A stretch of 41,248 nt of DNA from Vibrio aestivus (GTDB taxonomy: Bacteria > Pseudomonadota > Gammaproteobacteria > Enterobacterales > Vibrionaceae), in assembly GCA_003263845.1 (NCBI GenBank), contig JYJN01000161.1, forward strand, positions 1 through 41,248. Direction: 5' to 3'. Numbering within the stretch: the stretch's first letter is position 1; each line of letters starts with the position of its first letter. A program made the translations under genes and the position numbers. Of the stretch, positions 8,031 through 16,204 are shown piece after piece. Under the pieces are notes generated by a model that had not been told where the DNA came from, ran no database searches, and worked only from the letters and a program-made list of their open reading frames with translations.

Positions 8031-9111
8031 AAGATAACCAGCTTACTAAGCGAATCCAAGCCGTTCCAAGCATGTTCATAACAGTGTTGCCATTGGTATA
8101 AACTACGACATCACCTTGTCCACCAATTCGCATATAGTCTAGCGCTTCAGCATCGTTAAGTTGAATTGTCACTGGCATACTTTGAGTGTCTCTTAGCCAG
8201 CCATTTTGAGGCTTGACCGTCGCAAGCGTTCCAGGCGTTTTGTTTTGCCCCCAAGAGACACCAAGGTCAACAGAGCTCACACTCCCCTTAAATATCTTAC
8301 CCGGAGCATAATCTAAAGCGACTTCAACTTGGTCTCCAGGTTTGATGTTACCTAAACTGTTTTCACGGAAATTCGCTTCTAACCATAACTTGTCAGAGCC
8401 AACAAAGGTCATGATCGGTTTGCCAACGCTAGCATAAGTTCCTTCAGATAAGTAAAAGTTTGTTACTGCACCATTCACAGGAGCTTTAATACGCGTGTTT
8501 TCAAGATCTAGCTGTGCTTGTTGAAGCTCCAGTAAAGCAATCTGAATTTGTGCGTTGTCGTCACCATCAGCACCCGCTTGAGTTTTCGCGCGATCTAAAT
8601 TCGCTTTCATATTAAGAACTTCAGCATCGGCCTGACTTATTGCGGCACGAGCTTCGTCAGCATCTGATTTTGACACAATGCCTTTCTCAGCCATCGACAG
8701 TACACGCGAGCCTTGGCGTCTAATATTTTCTTGAGCAACTAGAGCTGTGGTCACTTGTGCTTGAGCTGACAAAACCCCTGCCATGCGTGCCCCAACTTGT
8801 TGACCCGCTAGCTTGACATTGGTTTCTGCTTTTTTTACTGCTATTTCATATTCTGTCGCAGTGATTTCCAGAAGAGTCTGACCTTTTTTTGTTGCGGCAT
8901 TTGCCTGTATTGATACCTGAGACACCTGACCCGACACTTGGGGCGCAATCGAGACCACATCACCATTAACTCGAACATTATCAGTCGTTGGAATAATTCG
9001 GTCTGCAACCACCGAAATACCAATAGTTACGACTGCAATCCCTATTATTGTATTGGTGGTCATTTTAATCTTGTTGCGGGTGTTTGGGGTGTTTTCTTGT
9101 GTTTCTGACAT
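8020..9111 (-). CDS. HlyD-family membrane fusion protein (EmrA/AaeA-like)
   Basis: 363 residues, intact. One N-terminal membrane anchor (about residues 19-40, IGIAVVTIGISVVADRI) is followed by NVRVNGDVVSIAPQVSGQVSQV, the lipoyl-like half-motif of EmrA/AaeA proteins. A helical hairpin (about 75-200, rich in Ala/Gln/Glu) follows, then the second half-motif TRIKAPVNGAVTNF and beta-barrel segments with WLEANFRE. The ATG has GAGG five bases upstream. Its partners are the DUF2955 and FUSC proteins; an outer-membrane TolC partner is not adjacent. Two copies of the shared motif lie 130-220 bp upstream. Confidence 0.9.
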   Translation of the reverse strand: MSETQENTPNTRNKIKMTTNTIIGIAVVTIGISVVADRIIPTTDNVRVNGDVVSIAPQVSGQVSQVSIQANAATKKGQTLLEITATEYEIAVKKAETNVKLAGQQVGARMAGVLSAQAQVTTALVAQENIRRQGSRVLSMAEKGIVSKSDADEARAAISQADAEVLNMKANLDRAKTQAGADGDDNAQIQIALLELQQAQLDLENTRIKAPVNGAVTNFYLSEGTYASVGKPIMTFVGSDKLWLEANFRENSLGNIKPGDQVEVALDYAPGKIFKGSVSSVDLGVSWGQNKTPGTLATVKPQNGWLRDTQSMPVTIQLNDAEALDYMRIGGQGDVVVYTNGNTVMNMLGTAWIRLVSWLSYVR

Positions 9112-9240
9112 AACAGCCTCATTTGTTACGCAAAGTCAGAACACTCTTGATCTCAGATTGCTCAACTCTGCGGAACGAAAGATAAATAGAACATAGGATT
9201 CAAATTCACTGTGAGCGTATCGATTTATAATCTTAGATAA

Positions 9241-9256
9241 TTGCCACTTGATGACA
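9241..9256. promoter_or_regulatory. Shared-motif copy C (candidate operator)
   Basis: TTGCCACTTGATGACA lies 130 bp upstream of the HlyD start. It differs from copy A at only two positions, so it is one of the two best copies. Confidence 0.5.
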
Positions 9257-9316
9257 TGTGTTTTTTTATAGTTTTAAATCCTAAAGGCAATAATCGTAGG
9301 GCTAGCAAATTTGACC

Positions 9317-9332
9317 CTGCCACCTAATGGCT
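9317..9332. promoter_or_regulatory. Possible shared-motif copy C2
   Basis: CTGCCACCTAATGGCT matches the consensus at the GCCA core, the central T and the TG of the right half. It contains a near-palindrome (GCCA...TGGC) and sits 76 bp from copy C, between the HlyD and pilin promoters. It could be a second site or chance. Confidence 0.3.
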
Positions 9333-9426
9333 ATCTAAAAGGGGGGGGGAAGTTAAATTATCGAACACTAAAGGCGCGGCATATAACGGTTAGGATGAAC
9401 TTAATACTCAAATTTGAAGGTTTTTC

Positions 9427-9977
9427 ATGTCCAAACAAGCAGGCTTTACACTCCTTGAATTAGTAACGGTCATTGTTCTTCTAGCATCGTTTCCGCGGTA
9501 GCCTTGCCAAGATACTTAAACTTACCAAAAGATGCGCGAATTGCAGTTGTTCATGGCTTAAAAGCTGCTGTAGAAGATGCGGCAAGGCTTGCTTATGCTA
9601 AAGCAGCGATTGATGGGGTTGAACAATTGGAGCGTTCCTCTCCAGAAGAAGACAACAGCACACCGGGTGAGGCTCCCTATTCAAGTACCAACATTGGTGA
9701 TCTTGAGCTTAAATACGGTTACCCAGAAGCAAGAGCTGAAGACGGAGGTATCGATATTGTTGCTCACCTTAATTTGGGTTCTGATGGAAATGAAAACGCT
9801 GATTGGGATGTGTGCTACGACGAATCTGGTAGCTGTGTAGACAATGCCCCAAGAGGTAAAGTAAAAATTGGAATTGGCATTAATCAGAACATCGACAAAA
9901 AGTGCTTTGTTGAGTATAAAGAGCCTGAAGACTACCGCAGGGAGCCGGTCATAAACATTGAAACGAGCGAATGCTAA
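9427..9977 (+). CDS. Type IV pilin-like protein (MSHA-like prepilin), one frame break
   Basis: The ATG reads a short leader, MSKQAG, then the prepilin cleavage and hydrophobic segment FTLLELVTVIVLL; PilD would cut after Gly and the Glu at mature position +5 is present. One G is missing near 9484. With it the segment continues GIVSAVALPRYLNLPKDAR, joining the open frame that ends at 9977 (183 residues in all). PRYLNL followed by DAR and a Lys/Ala-rich helix is the MshA/MSHA-minor-pilin pattern. Cysteines in VCYDESGSC, KKCF and SEC may form disulphides. It stands alone, opposite in strand to all neighbours, with no assembly genes nearby, so it would depend on pilus machinery encoded elsewhere. 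Confidence 0.8.
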
Positions 9978-10159
9978 ATCAATCAGTAGACGCCTACATG
10001 ATAATTAATTCACCAATATGTGTTCAAAATAATCAGATTTAAAATACGCGTTCAGACTGTCTAATGGCCTCAGGGCATTCTATTTACTTAAAGCGCTAGC
10101 ATAGCAATAGATATAAACAGAACCATATATGCACCTAAATCCAACGATAGTTTCATAAC

Positions 10160-10792
10160 TTAGTGATAATCCTTCACTAAAGAAGCGTTCATTACATAAC
10201 CCATAGCCACATCTGTATGACCGTCAACAAGATAGACATTGTCGGTTTCTAACTTTGACGAAATTACACCCTCAACCCAAACTGGATATTGCACAGTCTC
10301 AACTTTATACCCTTCTGGGTAAGATACTCGTACAATCTGGTTTGCCGGAGGAGGCGGCATATGTATACACGCACCCGCCACAGGAACTAACAAAAACTCT
10401 GTCGCAACCAAAGGTGCTGAAAACTCAACCGGAACAAGAAATCCGGGAATACGTACTTTTTGACCATCAAATTCAGTGACGACGGTTTCTGCCATCTTTT
10501 GCTGGCTTTTAATGTATTCTGCGCGCAACTTTAAAAGAGCATCAGTATCCAAACCATCTGCTTTAAGGCTTTCTTTTAACTTAGCTAAATCAGCCACGGC
10601 TTCCGGGTCTTCGTACTGCGACAGAGTAAAAACTTCCTGTAACGCTAGCCGTTGCTGGTAGCTTAACTCTGGTAACACGATTTGATTTTGTGTTTGTGAG
10701 GGTCTGAGGTCATCCCATTCCAACAGAGCCGTTTCAGTAGAAAAAACAGAAAATGAAACCACTGGTAAAAGAAGTGCAATTAATCTATTCAA
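10160..10792 (-). CDS. DUF3299 periplasmic protein, 210 aa
   Basis: The N-terminus (MNRLIALLLPVVSFSVFS) is a signal peptide. The C-terminal half carries the DUF3299 signature: VRIPGFLVPVEF, then TEFLLVPVAGACIHMPPPPANQ, which has a conserved Cys and His in GACIHMPPPP. The function is unknown; the Cys-His pair suggests metal or cofactor binding, which is inference. The start is TTG 10792, because stops lie just upstream in frame and no ATG precedes the signal peptide. It follows the secreted amidohydrolase by 87 bp and is probably last in the porin, amidohydrolase, DUF3299 transcript. Confidence 0.8.
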   Translation of the reverse strand: MNRLIALLLPVVSFSVFSTETALLEWDDLRPSQTQNQIVLPELSYQQRLALQEVFTLSQYEDPEAVADLAKLKESLKADGLDTDALLKLRAEYIKSQQKMAETVVTEFDGQKVRIPGFLVPVEFSAPLVATEFLLVPVAGACIHMPPPPANQIVRVSYPEGYKVETVQYPVWVEGVISSKLETDNVYLVDGHTDVAMGYVMNASLVKDYH

Positions 10793-10879
10793 TGTGTTAG
10801 TTCACTTTTAAGTCGAGGCGGTGAGAAAGAAGTGGTCCATCGGAACAGTTGAGATTCGATGAACCACATTATTGCTTAG

Positions 10880-12259
10880 TTAAAGAGTGTTTTTGTAAAT
10901 AACGCCATCTTTCATAATAAGTTGGATCGACTCTGGAGATTCAGGGCGCTTATCGGCACCAAACCATTGATCACCTGTACCTACTACAGAGAAATCTTCG
11001 AATGGGTTGCCATCTAGCAGTAGGATATCTGCATAAGCACCTTTCTCAATAACCCCTAATTTTGCGTCTGGGTATGGATTCATGAAATCACCGGACAACA
11101 TTGCAATCTCACCACCTACTGAAGTGAGTGTTTTCAATGATTCGTAAGGGCCAAAGAAATCATTGTTCAGTTTTTTCTCGTAAGCGATTTGAATATTACA
11201 GGCATCAACAGAGCCTACACAGTCAGTTTGGAAACCACGTGGCGCCGGACATTTCTTCATGTTAGGGATGTAGTCTTTAAACGCGGCGGAAGCAGATTTT
11301 GCTTTGGCTAGGCTAGATGCAACGTTTTTAACTGCGGGGATCTCAAGAAGGTTAGGATCAAAGGCTGTGAGGTTAGTGGTGATGTATGCTCCTTTCTCTT
11401 CCATAAGTTCGGATATTTCACAGTCGAACATGAAGCCGTGTTCAATGGATTTAACGCCTGCGTTTAGCGCGCCAATGATCGCTTCTTTTCGATAGGAGTG
11501 CGCCATAACATAACTACCGTAGGTGTCAGCTACTTCTACAGCTGCGCCTACTTCTTCAGGTGAACCTGCGAGTAACTGCCATGGGTCAAAAGCCGAAACC
11601 ACACCGCCAGACTGCATGTATTTTAATTGCGTAGCACCCATACGGAAATTGTTACGTGCATACTTTTTCACTTCGGCAACACTGTCTACTTCTTGCGCCA
11701 TGTTTAAGCGGCTGAAATTAGTTTCCTCACCGACAGGGGCCGTATAGTTTGCAAAATCAGCATGGCCACCACGAGTACTTAAAAACGCACCTGATGGGTA
11801 GTAGCGAGGGCCGACAATTTGACCAGCATCGATAGCTCTTCTTAAACCACCATTTGCACCACCGGCATCACGTACAGTGGTGAAACCTTGCATCAGGTAC
11901 ATTTCCGCCATGCGTGTCCCGTGTATTGCGAAATCTTCCCATGTAGTGTTGGATTCCATGGTCGGTAAGCTTGGTCCCATGAGCATCAAGTGCGCATGAT
12001 TTTCAATGAAACCTGGAGTCAAAGTTTTACCTGTACCATCAATAACAACAGCATCGTCACGTACATCAATATCCTTTTTCGATATAGAGGTAATGATATT
12101 GCCCTCAACCAAGACAAAATGATCTTCATATAACTTGTTTTCGGTGCCATTGAAGATATCAACGTTTTGAAACAACGTTTGTGGGAGTTGAACCTTTTCT
12201 TCAGCAAAGGTAAATGTCGCTACCAATGCTAACGAGGAGGCAAGTAGAGTTCTTTTCAT
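10880..12259 (-). CDS. Metal-dependent amidohydrolase, secreted/periplasmic paralogue
   Basis: 459 residues, intact. A signal peptide (about residues 1-19, ending TFTFA) directs it to the periplasm. Ligands of the amidohydrolase site are kept: ENHAHL (H88, H90), QLKYMQSGG (K213), VMAHSY (H254), SIEHG (H274) and TDCVG (D346). The C-terminus GAYADILLLDGNP and the final residues IMKDGVIYKNTL are nearly the same as in the cytoplasmic enzyme at 4358-5620 (MKDGEIYKNTL), showing common descent. Several cysteines (DCEIS, KKCP, TDCVG, DACN) could pair in the periplasm. AAGG precedes the ATG. It is 67 bp after the porin gene, so import through the porin and hydrolysis in the periplasm is a reasonable inference. 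Confidence 0.85.
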   Translation of the reverse strand: MKRTLLASSLALVATFTFAEEKVQLPQTLFQNVDIFNGTENKLYEDHFVLVEGNIITSISKKDIDVRDDAVVIDGTGKTLTPGFIENHAHLMLMGPSLPTMESNTTWEDFAIHGTRMAEMYLMQGFTTVRDAGGANGGLRRAIDAGQIVGPRYYPSGAFLSTRGGHADFANYTAPVGEETNFSRLNMAQEVDSVAEVKKYARNNFRMGATQLKYMQSGGVVSAFDPWQLLAGSPEEVGAAVEVADTYGSYVMAHSYRKEAIIGALNAGVKSIEHGFMFDCEISELMEEKGAYITTNLTAFDPNLLEIPAVKNVASSLAKAKSASAAFKDYIPNMKKCPAPRGFQTDCVGSVDACNIQIAYEKKLNNDFFGPYESLKTLTSVGGEIAMLSGDFMNPYPDAKLGVIEKGAYADILLLDGNPFEDFSVVGTGDQWFGADKRPESPESIQLIMKDGVIYKNTL

Positions 12260-12326
12260 TTTTATATCCTTATAGTTTATATGTCTCTAATGCATGTCAA
12301 AAATATGGGACCGACGTTTACCTCAT

Positions 12327-13584
12327 CTAGATAAACATTCTTCCCCTTATACCAAACACCCAAGTGCTACTTTCACCAGAGAACGCAGGATCGATGATAT
12401 ATTGGATATCCGGAGTTACTTGTAAATTTTCACCAAATTGCATGTTGTAATACAGTTCAGATGCCCACTGTTGGTCCGAATTCGCATTTGGTTGTAATAC
12501 TTCTTCGTTAATCTCTGACCAGTTGACGGCAAAGCCTAGGTTGTTTTTAGGAGCTCCAAGTCCAAAATAGCCGAATCCTGCACTCAGTGATTTATCGTAT
12601 AGAGCAACTTGTCCTTCTGAGAAACCACCACGTACAAAGGGCATAATCTGAGGTGTTAAAAATTGGCTCCAAGAGTAGTTGATACCTTGACCCCCATCGG
12701 TGTATCCAGGCCCTGGATAACCTAAATTATGTCGGGTATCGTCACCAAAATGCCACAAGGTAATATGGAAGTTGTCGGTATAAATCTGATCGTGTGATGC
12801 GGTCCAACCGAGTTCCAATGTAGAGAAATACGAAGCGTCGCTGCCAAATACGGTATTGAACCCTTCGAAGATATCATCGGATTCACCATTTGCATCAGCG
12901 ATACCTGCGACAACGTAAAAGTTGTCATCAACCATATGTCCTGCCGATAGAGAAAGTACGCCGTCGTCGGGAAGTCCCATGACTCCCGAGCCTGTTGAGA
13001 AAGCGAGATTAGTAAAGCCGGACCACGGACTTGCAAGTGCATAGACATCAACATAGTTGGTTACGTCTTGCCAGCCGATAATGATAGTGCCTTTTCCGTC
13101 GTTGATTTTCTGTTTCCAGTTCAAGTCGGTGACACGAAAGCCTTGATCGCTGAAGGCTGGGGCAATTAGGCCTACATAGCCGATATTATCCTTATCGATA
13201 AACCCGAAATTCTTTGGTGAGTTTTCTCCATAAGCGTGGCGATGCTCTATCTTCCAGACTAGGCTACCACTATTGCTCGCCCCATGATTAAGTAGGCTCC
13301 ATGAACCATAAAAGTCTCGCTACACCAGAGGCTGCTCTGACAGAATCTCCATTCGCCCCTCTATTTGAAGTTACACCAAGTGAAAAGTAGTCTGCACCAA
13401 AGCTGAATCCATCCGTTGCTAGTTTTTGTCTCCAATCAAGTTGTTGCTGCTTTTGTTGAGCTATTGTATTTTCGACAGAATCTGGGCTTTCAAAGTTTGC
13501 AGATAGAGCAGGAGAAGCGTGAAACACGCTAGCAATGATGGAGTATAAAGGAAGTATCTTTTTACGCTTAAAGAAAGTTCTCAT
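12327..13584 (-). CDS. OprB-like carbohydrate-selective porin family, one frame break
   Basis: The reconstructed protein is about 418 residues with a signal peptide (ending SPALSA) and a Gln-rich start. The OprB pattern is clear: WRQKLATDGFSFGADYF, then GSLVWKIEHRHAY, then many aromatic-bounded beta-strands, ending in WVFGIRGRMFI. The first frame stops at 13288. Removing one base from the A/T run at 13310-13313 gives VARLYGSWSLL, as in the family, and joins the second frame without a stop. The ATG has AGGA upstream. It is probably the first gene of a transcript with the secreted amidohydrolase and DUF3299. Despite the family name the solute need not be a sugar. Confidence 0.8.
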
Positions 13585-13710
13585 TCAATCGATTTCCTTT
13601 TCGACTAGAGAGTTATTTGAACCAGAAAATATCAATTAGTGACATTTTTGTAAGCAACTTATTAACAAATTCGATACTTTATGATGCTATCAGATTAAAA
13701 AATACATTCA

Positions 13711-13727
13711 ACAGCCATTTGATGACT
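13711..13727. promoter_or_regulatory. Shared-motif copy D (candidate operator)
   Basis: CAGCCATTTGATGACTG lies 127 bp upstream of the porin start. It is an imperfect palindrome, CAG.CAT-N3-ATG.CTG. It matches copies A and C at 12-13 of 16 positions. Confidence 0.45.
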
Positions 13728-13754
13728 GCTAGATTAGCTTTTAAAGTATAAATT

Positions 13755-13991
13755 CTACAATCTCGATGATTTACGACGTGTCTGCTTGAGTAAATTGGGG
13801 AGCATTTCGGCATCGGTTACGTTAGATAAGCTCAGTTCTGCTGCGCCTATATCGTGGGTGCTTGTAGCTACCGCGATGTAGCAGCTGACGCCAGACTCTG
13901 CGTTTCCCATCAGTACTATGCTTGCCTTTGTTTGCTTTGTTTGCTTTGTTTGCTTTGTTTGCTTTGTTTGCTTTGTTTGCTTTGTTTGCAT
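13755..13991 (-). CDS. Small hypothetical protein with N-terminal QTK repeats, 78 aa
   Basis: The open frame starts M then QTK seven times, encoded by a 9-bp tandem repeat, followed by about 56 residues with balanced composition (GVSCYIAVATSTHDIGAAEL, then NVTDAEMLPNLLKQTRRK). The body looks protein-like and could be real, but no good ribosome-binding site precedes the ATG and I do not recognise the family. An alternative start is the internal ATG in MGNAESG, after the repeats. The repeat unit is a multiple of three, so copy-number change would lengthen the protein without breaking it. Confidence 0.4.
   Translation of the reverse strand: MQTKQTKQTKQTKQTKQTKQTKASIVLMGNAESGVSCYIAVATSTHDIGAAELSLSNVTDAEMLPNLLKQTRRKSSRL
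13926..13988. repeat. 9-bp tandem repeat, seven copies
   Basis: The unit CTTTGTTTG (CAAACAAAG on the other strand) is repeated seven times without a mismatch over 63 bp. Perfect identity suggests recent slippage. It lies in or just before the small frame at 13755-13991. Confidence 0.95.
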
Positions 13992-14338
13992 TTAGGTATC
14001 GCTACTTCAGCAAGTCAAAAAGTATGAGAACCACGGTTGATTAGGGCTTTTTCTCGCCCAGACAGTTTGAAATTAGGCGCGTGAGAGTGGCTTTTCAACT
14101 ACTGTATATTGTAACTATTTTACAATTATTTTGTATCAGGTAGGTCAAAGATAACGTGCAATATGCGAGGAAGTGCTTTTAAAATAGTGGCTTAGAGAGT
14201 TTTTGGGAAGCTCAAAAACGGTGAAACCCCGATGTTGGTAGCATCGGGGCTTCGAATTTTTAGATGTCTCGGATGGTAAGGCCGATTATCTTATATGCAA
14301 AAGGCTGGATTTAATCCAACTAATTCCTTGGTAGGGAA
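13992..14338. other. Intergenic stretch between the QTK-repeat frame and rplY
   Basis: Besides the rplY terminator at 14227-14249 I see no gene here. AT-rich sequence near 14100-14140 could carry promoters for the minus-strand small frame. Confidence 0.5.
14227..14249 (-). terminator. Hairpin, likely terminator of rplY
   Basis: A perfect 8-bp stem CCCCGATG / CATCGGGG with a 7-base loop lies about 90 bp past the rplY stop. On the minus strand it is followed by only a weak T-rich stretch. Confidence 0.65.
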
Positions 14339-14617
14339 TTAGATACGGATGAAGTCCATGTGCTCAACTTTTGGCTTGAACGCGTGACGTTGAACGTCTT
14401 GTGGCTTAACCTTAACTTCTGCGCCGTCAATCACTAGAGTGATTGCTTCGTAGAACTCAGGCTTGTCCATTTGGTTCATCACGTCAGAGTGTACTAGCGC
14501 GATAGAAACTGGCGCTGCTTCACCACCGTAAACAACTGCTGGGAATTTACCAGCGTGACGTAGGCGGCGGCTCGCACCTTTACCTAGCTCAGTACGTACT
14601 ACTGCTTCAAATTTCAT
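14339..14617 (-). CDS. rplY: 50S ribosomal protein L25
   Basis: 92 residues, intact, the short L25 form seen in E. coli (94 aa). The protein binds 5S rRNA. Typical blocks are [20 protein letters not shown], the FPAVVYGG strand and [19 protein letters not shown]. Neighbouring radD, rsuA and the Bcr/CflA gene keep roughly the gene set found around rplY in enteric bacteria, which helps the call. Confidence 0.98.
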   Translation of the reverse strand: MKFEAVVRTELGKGASRRLRHAGKFPAVVYGGEAAPVSIALVHSDVMNQMDKPEFYEAITLVIDGAEVKVKPQDVQRHAFKPKVEHMDFIRI

Positions 14618-14869
14618 AGTTTTACTCTCAAATTAGTAAAAATTAAATCTCACAAAACTCAATGCGACCTTGAGAATTGCGGTAGGGCTTTAAGTCGTAA
14701 TTGGTAGTAACGACCAAAGCGAGCGCGGATACTATCATTCAATCTGTTTTTAGGCAATATCAATCGCATTTAAACTACCGAAAAATACAAAGATTATTAG
14801 TTTCACACTCGCGCTGTAATCTAACAGTATTTTGTGACAATGCAACGTCTAGTTCGTTACGGTGTTTGT

Positions 14870-16204
14870 CTAAACTTTTACCAAGTTTAGTGAGACACAC
14901 AGCCCACCTAATTGGCTGTTACTTAGCTGTATGCTTCCTCGATAGCTATGCGCCATTTCAGACACGATATTGAGCCCAAGCCCTGTGCCTGGAGTGGTTT
15001 CATCGAGTCGCACGCCACGTTGAATGACATGTTGGAGTTTGTCTTCTGGAATGCCTGCGCCATCGTCTTCGATAAAGAGTGTTACCGTGTTGTTGTCAGC
15101 TTTGGAGTGGATTCGAATAATTGATTCGGCCCACTTGTAGCCGTTCTCTATTAAGTTTCCAATCATTTCGTCTAGGTCAGTTGGGTCTACGGCAACTTCG
15201 ACTTCCGAGTCGACTTCGTTAATCAGCGTGATGCCTCGTTCTACATAGACCTTATCGAACGCCATGGATATGGCATCTATGCGTTCACTGACGGGGGTAG
15301 AAACTGAAAGTATGTTTACACTGCCTGCGACACGAGCACGGCCTAGGTGATAGTCGATGTGTGATTGAATTTGTGCGATGGGTTCTTCAAGCTTCTTTCT
15401 CTCTTCAACCGGTAGCGATTGTATTTCATTTCTCAGCACAGCCAGTGGCGTTTTAAGCGCATGAGAAAGGTTACCTGCATGATGTCTTGCGCGTTCTAAT
15501 AGCTCTTGGTAGTGGAAGATCAGGGCATTGAGATCCGCCACCAGTGGAGAGACTTCTTTGGGGTATTCGCGTGACAACTCGTTCTGTTTACCTGCTTTTA
15601 ATGCGGTGAGTTCATGCTTCATGATGGTCAAAGGATAAAGTGACCAACTGACTTGCAGGCCGATGAGCACTAATACGCCAGTAAAGAGCAGTCCTAGAAT
15701 AATCCAAAGCTGTTCGGTTAATTCATCTAACGTTTGGTTAATCGGCGCTTCATCAATTCCAACAACGATGTTGATAGGTGATTTACTGTCAGGTAGAAAA
15801 ACACTCTGCTCTGTGTAGATAAGTGGTTCTTTCTGCGCGCCAAAGAGTTGTTTCCTCAGTGGCTTCTTTTTCACGGTGATGGTTTTATCCCATAAAGAGC
15901 GAGAACGCAGAGTCAGGTTTTCATGAGTTGCCACCCAGTAAAGGCCACTGTATGGTTGAGAAAATCGAGGATCGGAAAGCGGGCGGGTTAGTCTTATCTC
16001 TCCGTTGGCATCCATTTCCAAGTTTGCGATGATTTCGTCCATGGCTAAGTTGAGTTGGCTCGTAACATCGCTAATTAGATAGTCTTTAACTAATTTTGGG
16101 ATTCCGAAACCCGCAGCGAGTATCATGGCGCTTAGCCATAAAGTTGCCGCCAATAGTAGGCGGCTTTTTAGACTTAAACGTTTCCTTAATGCTTGACTAG
16201 GCAT
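14870..16204 (-). CDS. Sensor histidine kinase, PhoQ-like
   Basis: 444 residues. Two membrane segments (about 15-36 and 167-189) enclose a periplasmic sensor of about 130 residues; a HAMP-like stretch follows. The H-box is NLSHALKTPLAVL (His248), which resembles PhoQ (THSLKTPLAVL). The N-box NLIENGYKWA (about 350), the G1 box DDGAGIP (about 380) and the G2 box GTGLGL (about 406) are intact, so it should be an active kinase. It overlaps the response-regulator gene by 8 bases and closes a PepSY, regulator, kinase operon. The signal sensed is not known from sequence; Mg2+, low pH or antimicrobial peptides would fit PhoQ relatives. Confidence 0.85.
   Translation of the reverse strand: MPSQALRKRLSLKSRLLLAATLWLSAMILAAGFGIPKLVKDYLISDVTSQLNLAMDEIIANLEMDANGEIRLTRPLSDPRFSQPYSGLYWVATHENLTLRSRSLWDKTITVKKKPLRKQLFGAQKEPLIYTEQSVFLPDSKSPINIVVGIDEAPINQTLDELTEQLWIILGLLFTGVLVLIGLQVSWSLYPLTIMKHELTALKAGKQNELSREYPKEVSPLVADLNALIFHYQELLERARHHAGNLSHALKTPLAVLRNEIQSLPVEERKKLEEPIAQIQSHIDYHLGRARVAGSVNILSVSTPVSERIDAISMAFDKVYVERGITLINEVDSEVEVAVDPTDLDEMIGNLIENGYKWAESIIRIHSKADNNTVTLFIEDDGAGIPEDKLQHVIQRGVRLDETTPGTGLGLNIVSEMAHSYRGSIQLSNSQLGGLCVSLNLVKV

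Larger units (their letters stand above)
9112..9426. other. Divergent control region between the efflux operon and the pilin gene
   Basis: This 315-bp gap holds shared-motif copies C and C2, a minus-strand TATAAA about 11 bp from copy C (possible -10 element for the HlyD operon), a run of nine G at 9341-9349, and the pilin ribosome-binding site GAAGG at 9416-9420. Confidence 0.5.

Noticed and set aside
9341..9349. Run of nine G between the HlyD and pilin genes as a phase-variable promoter element
   Set aside because: No promoter elements with suitable spacing flank it, and homopolymer lengths are unreliable in this sequence.
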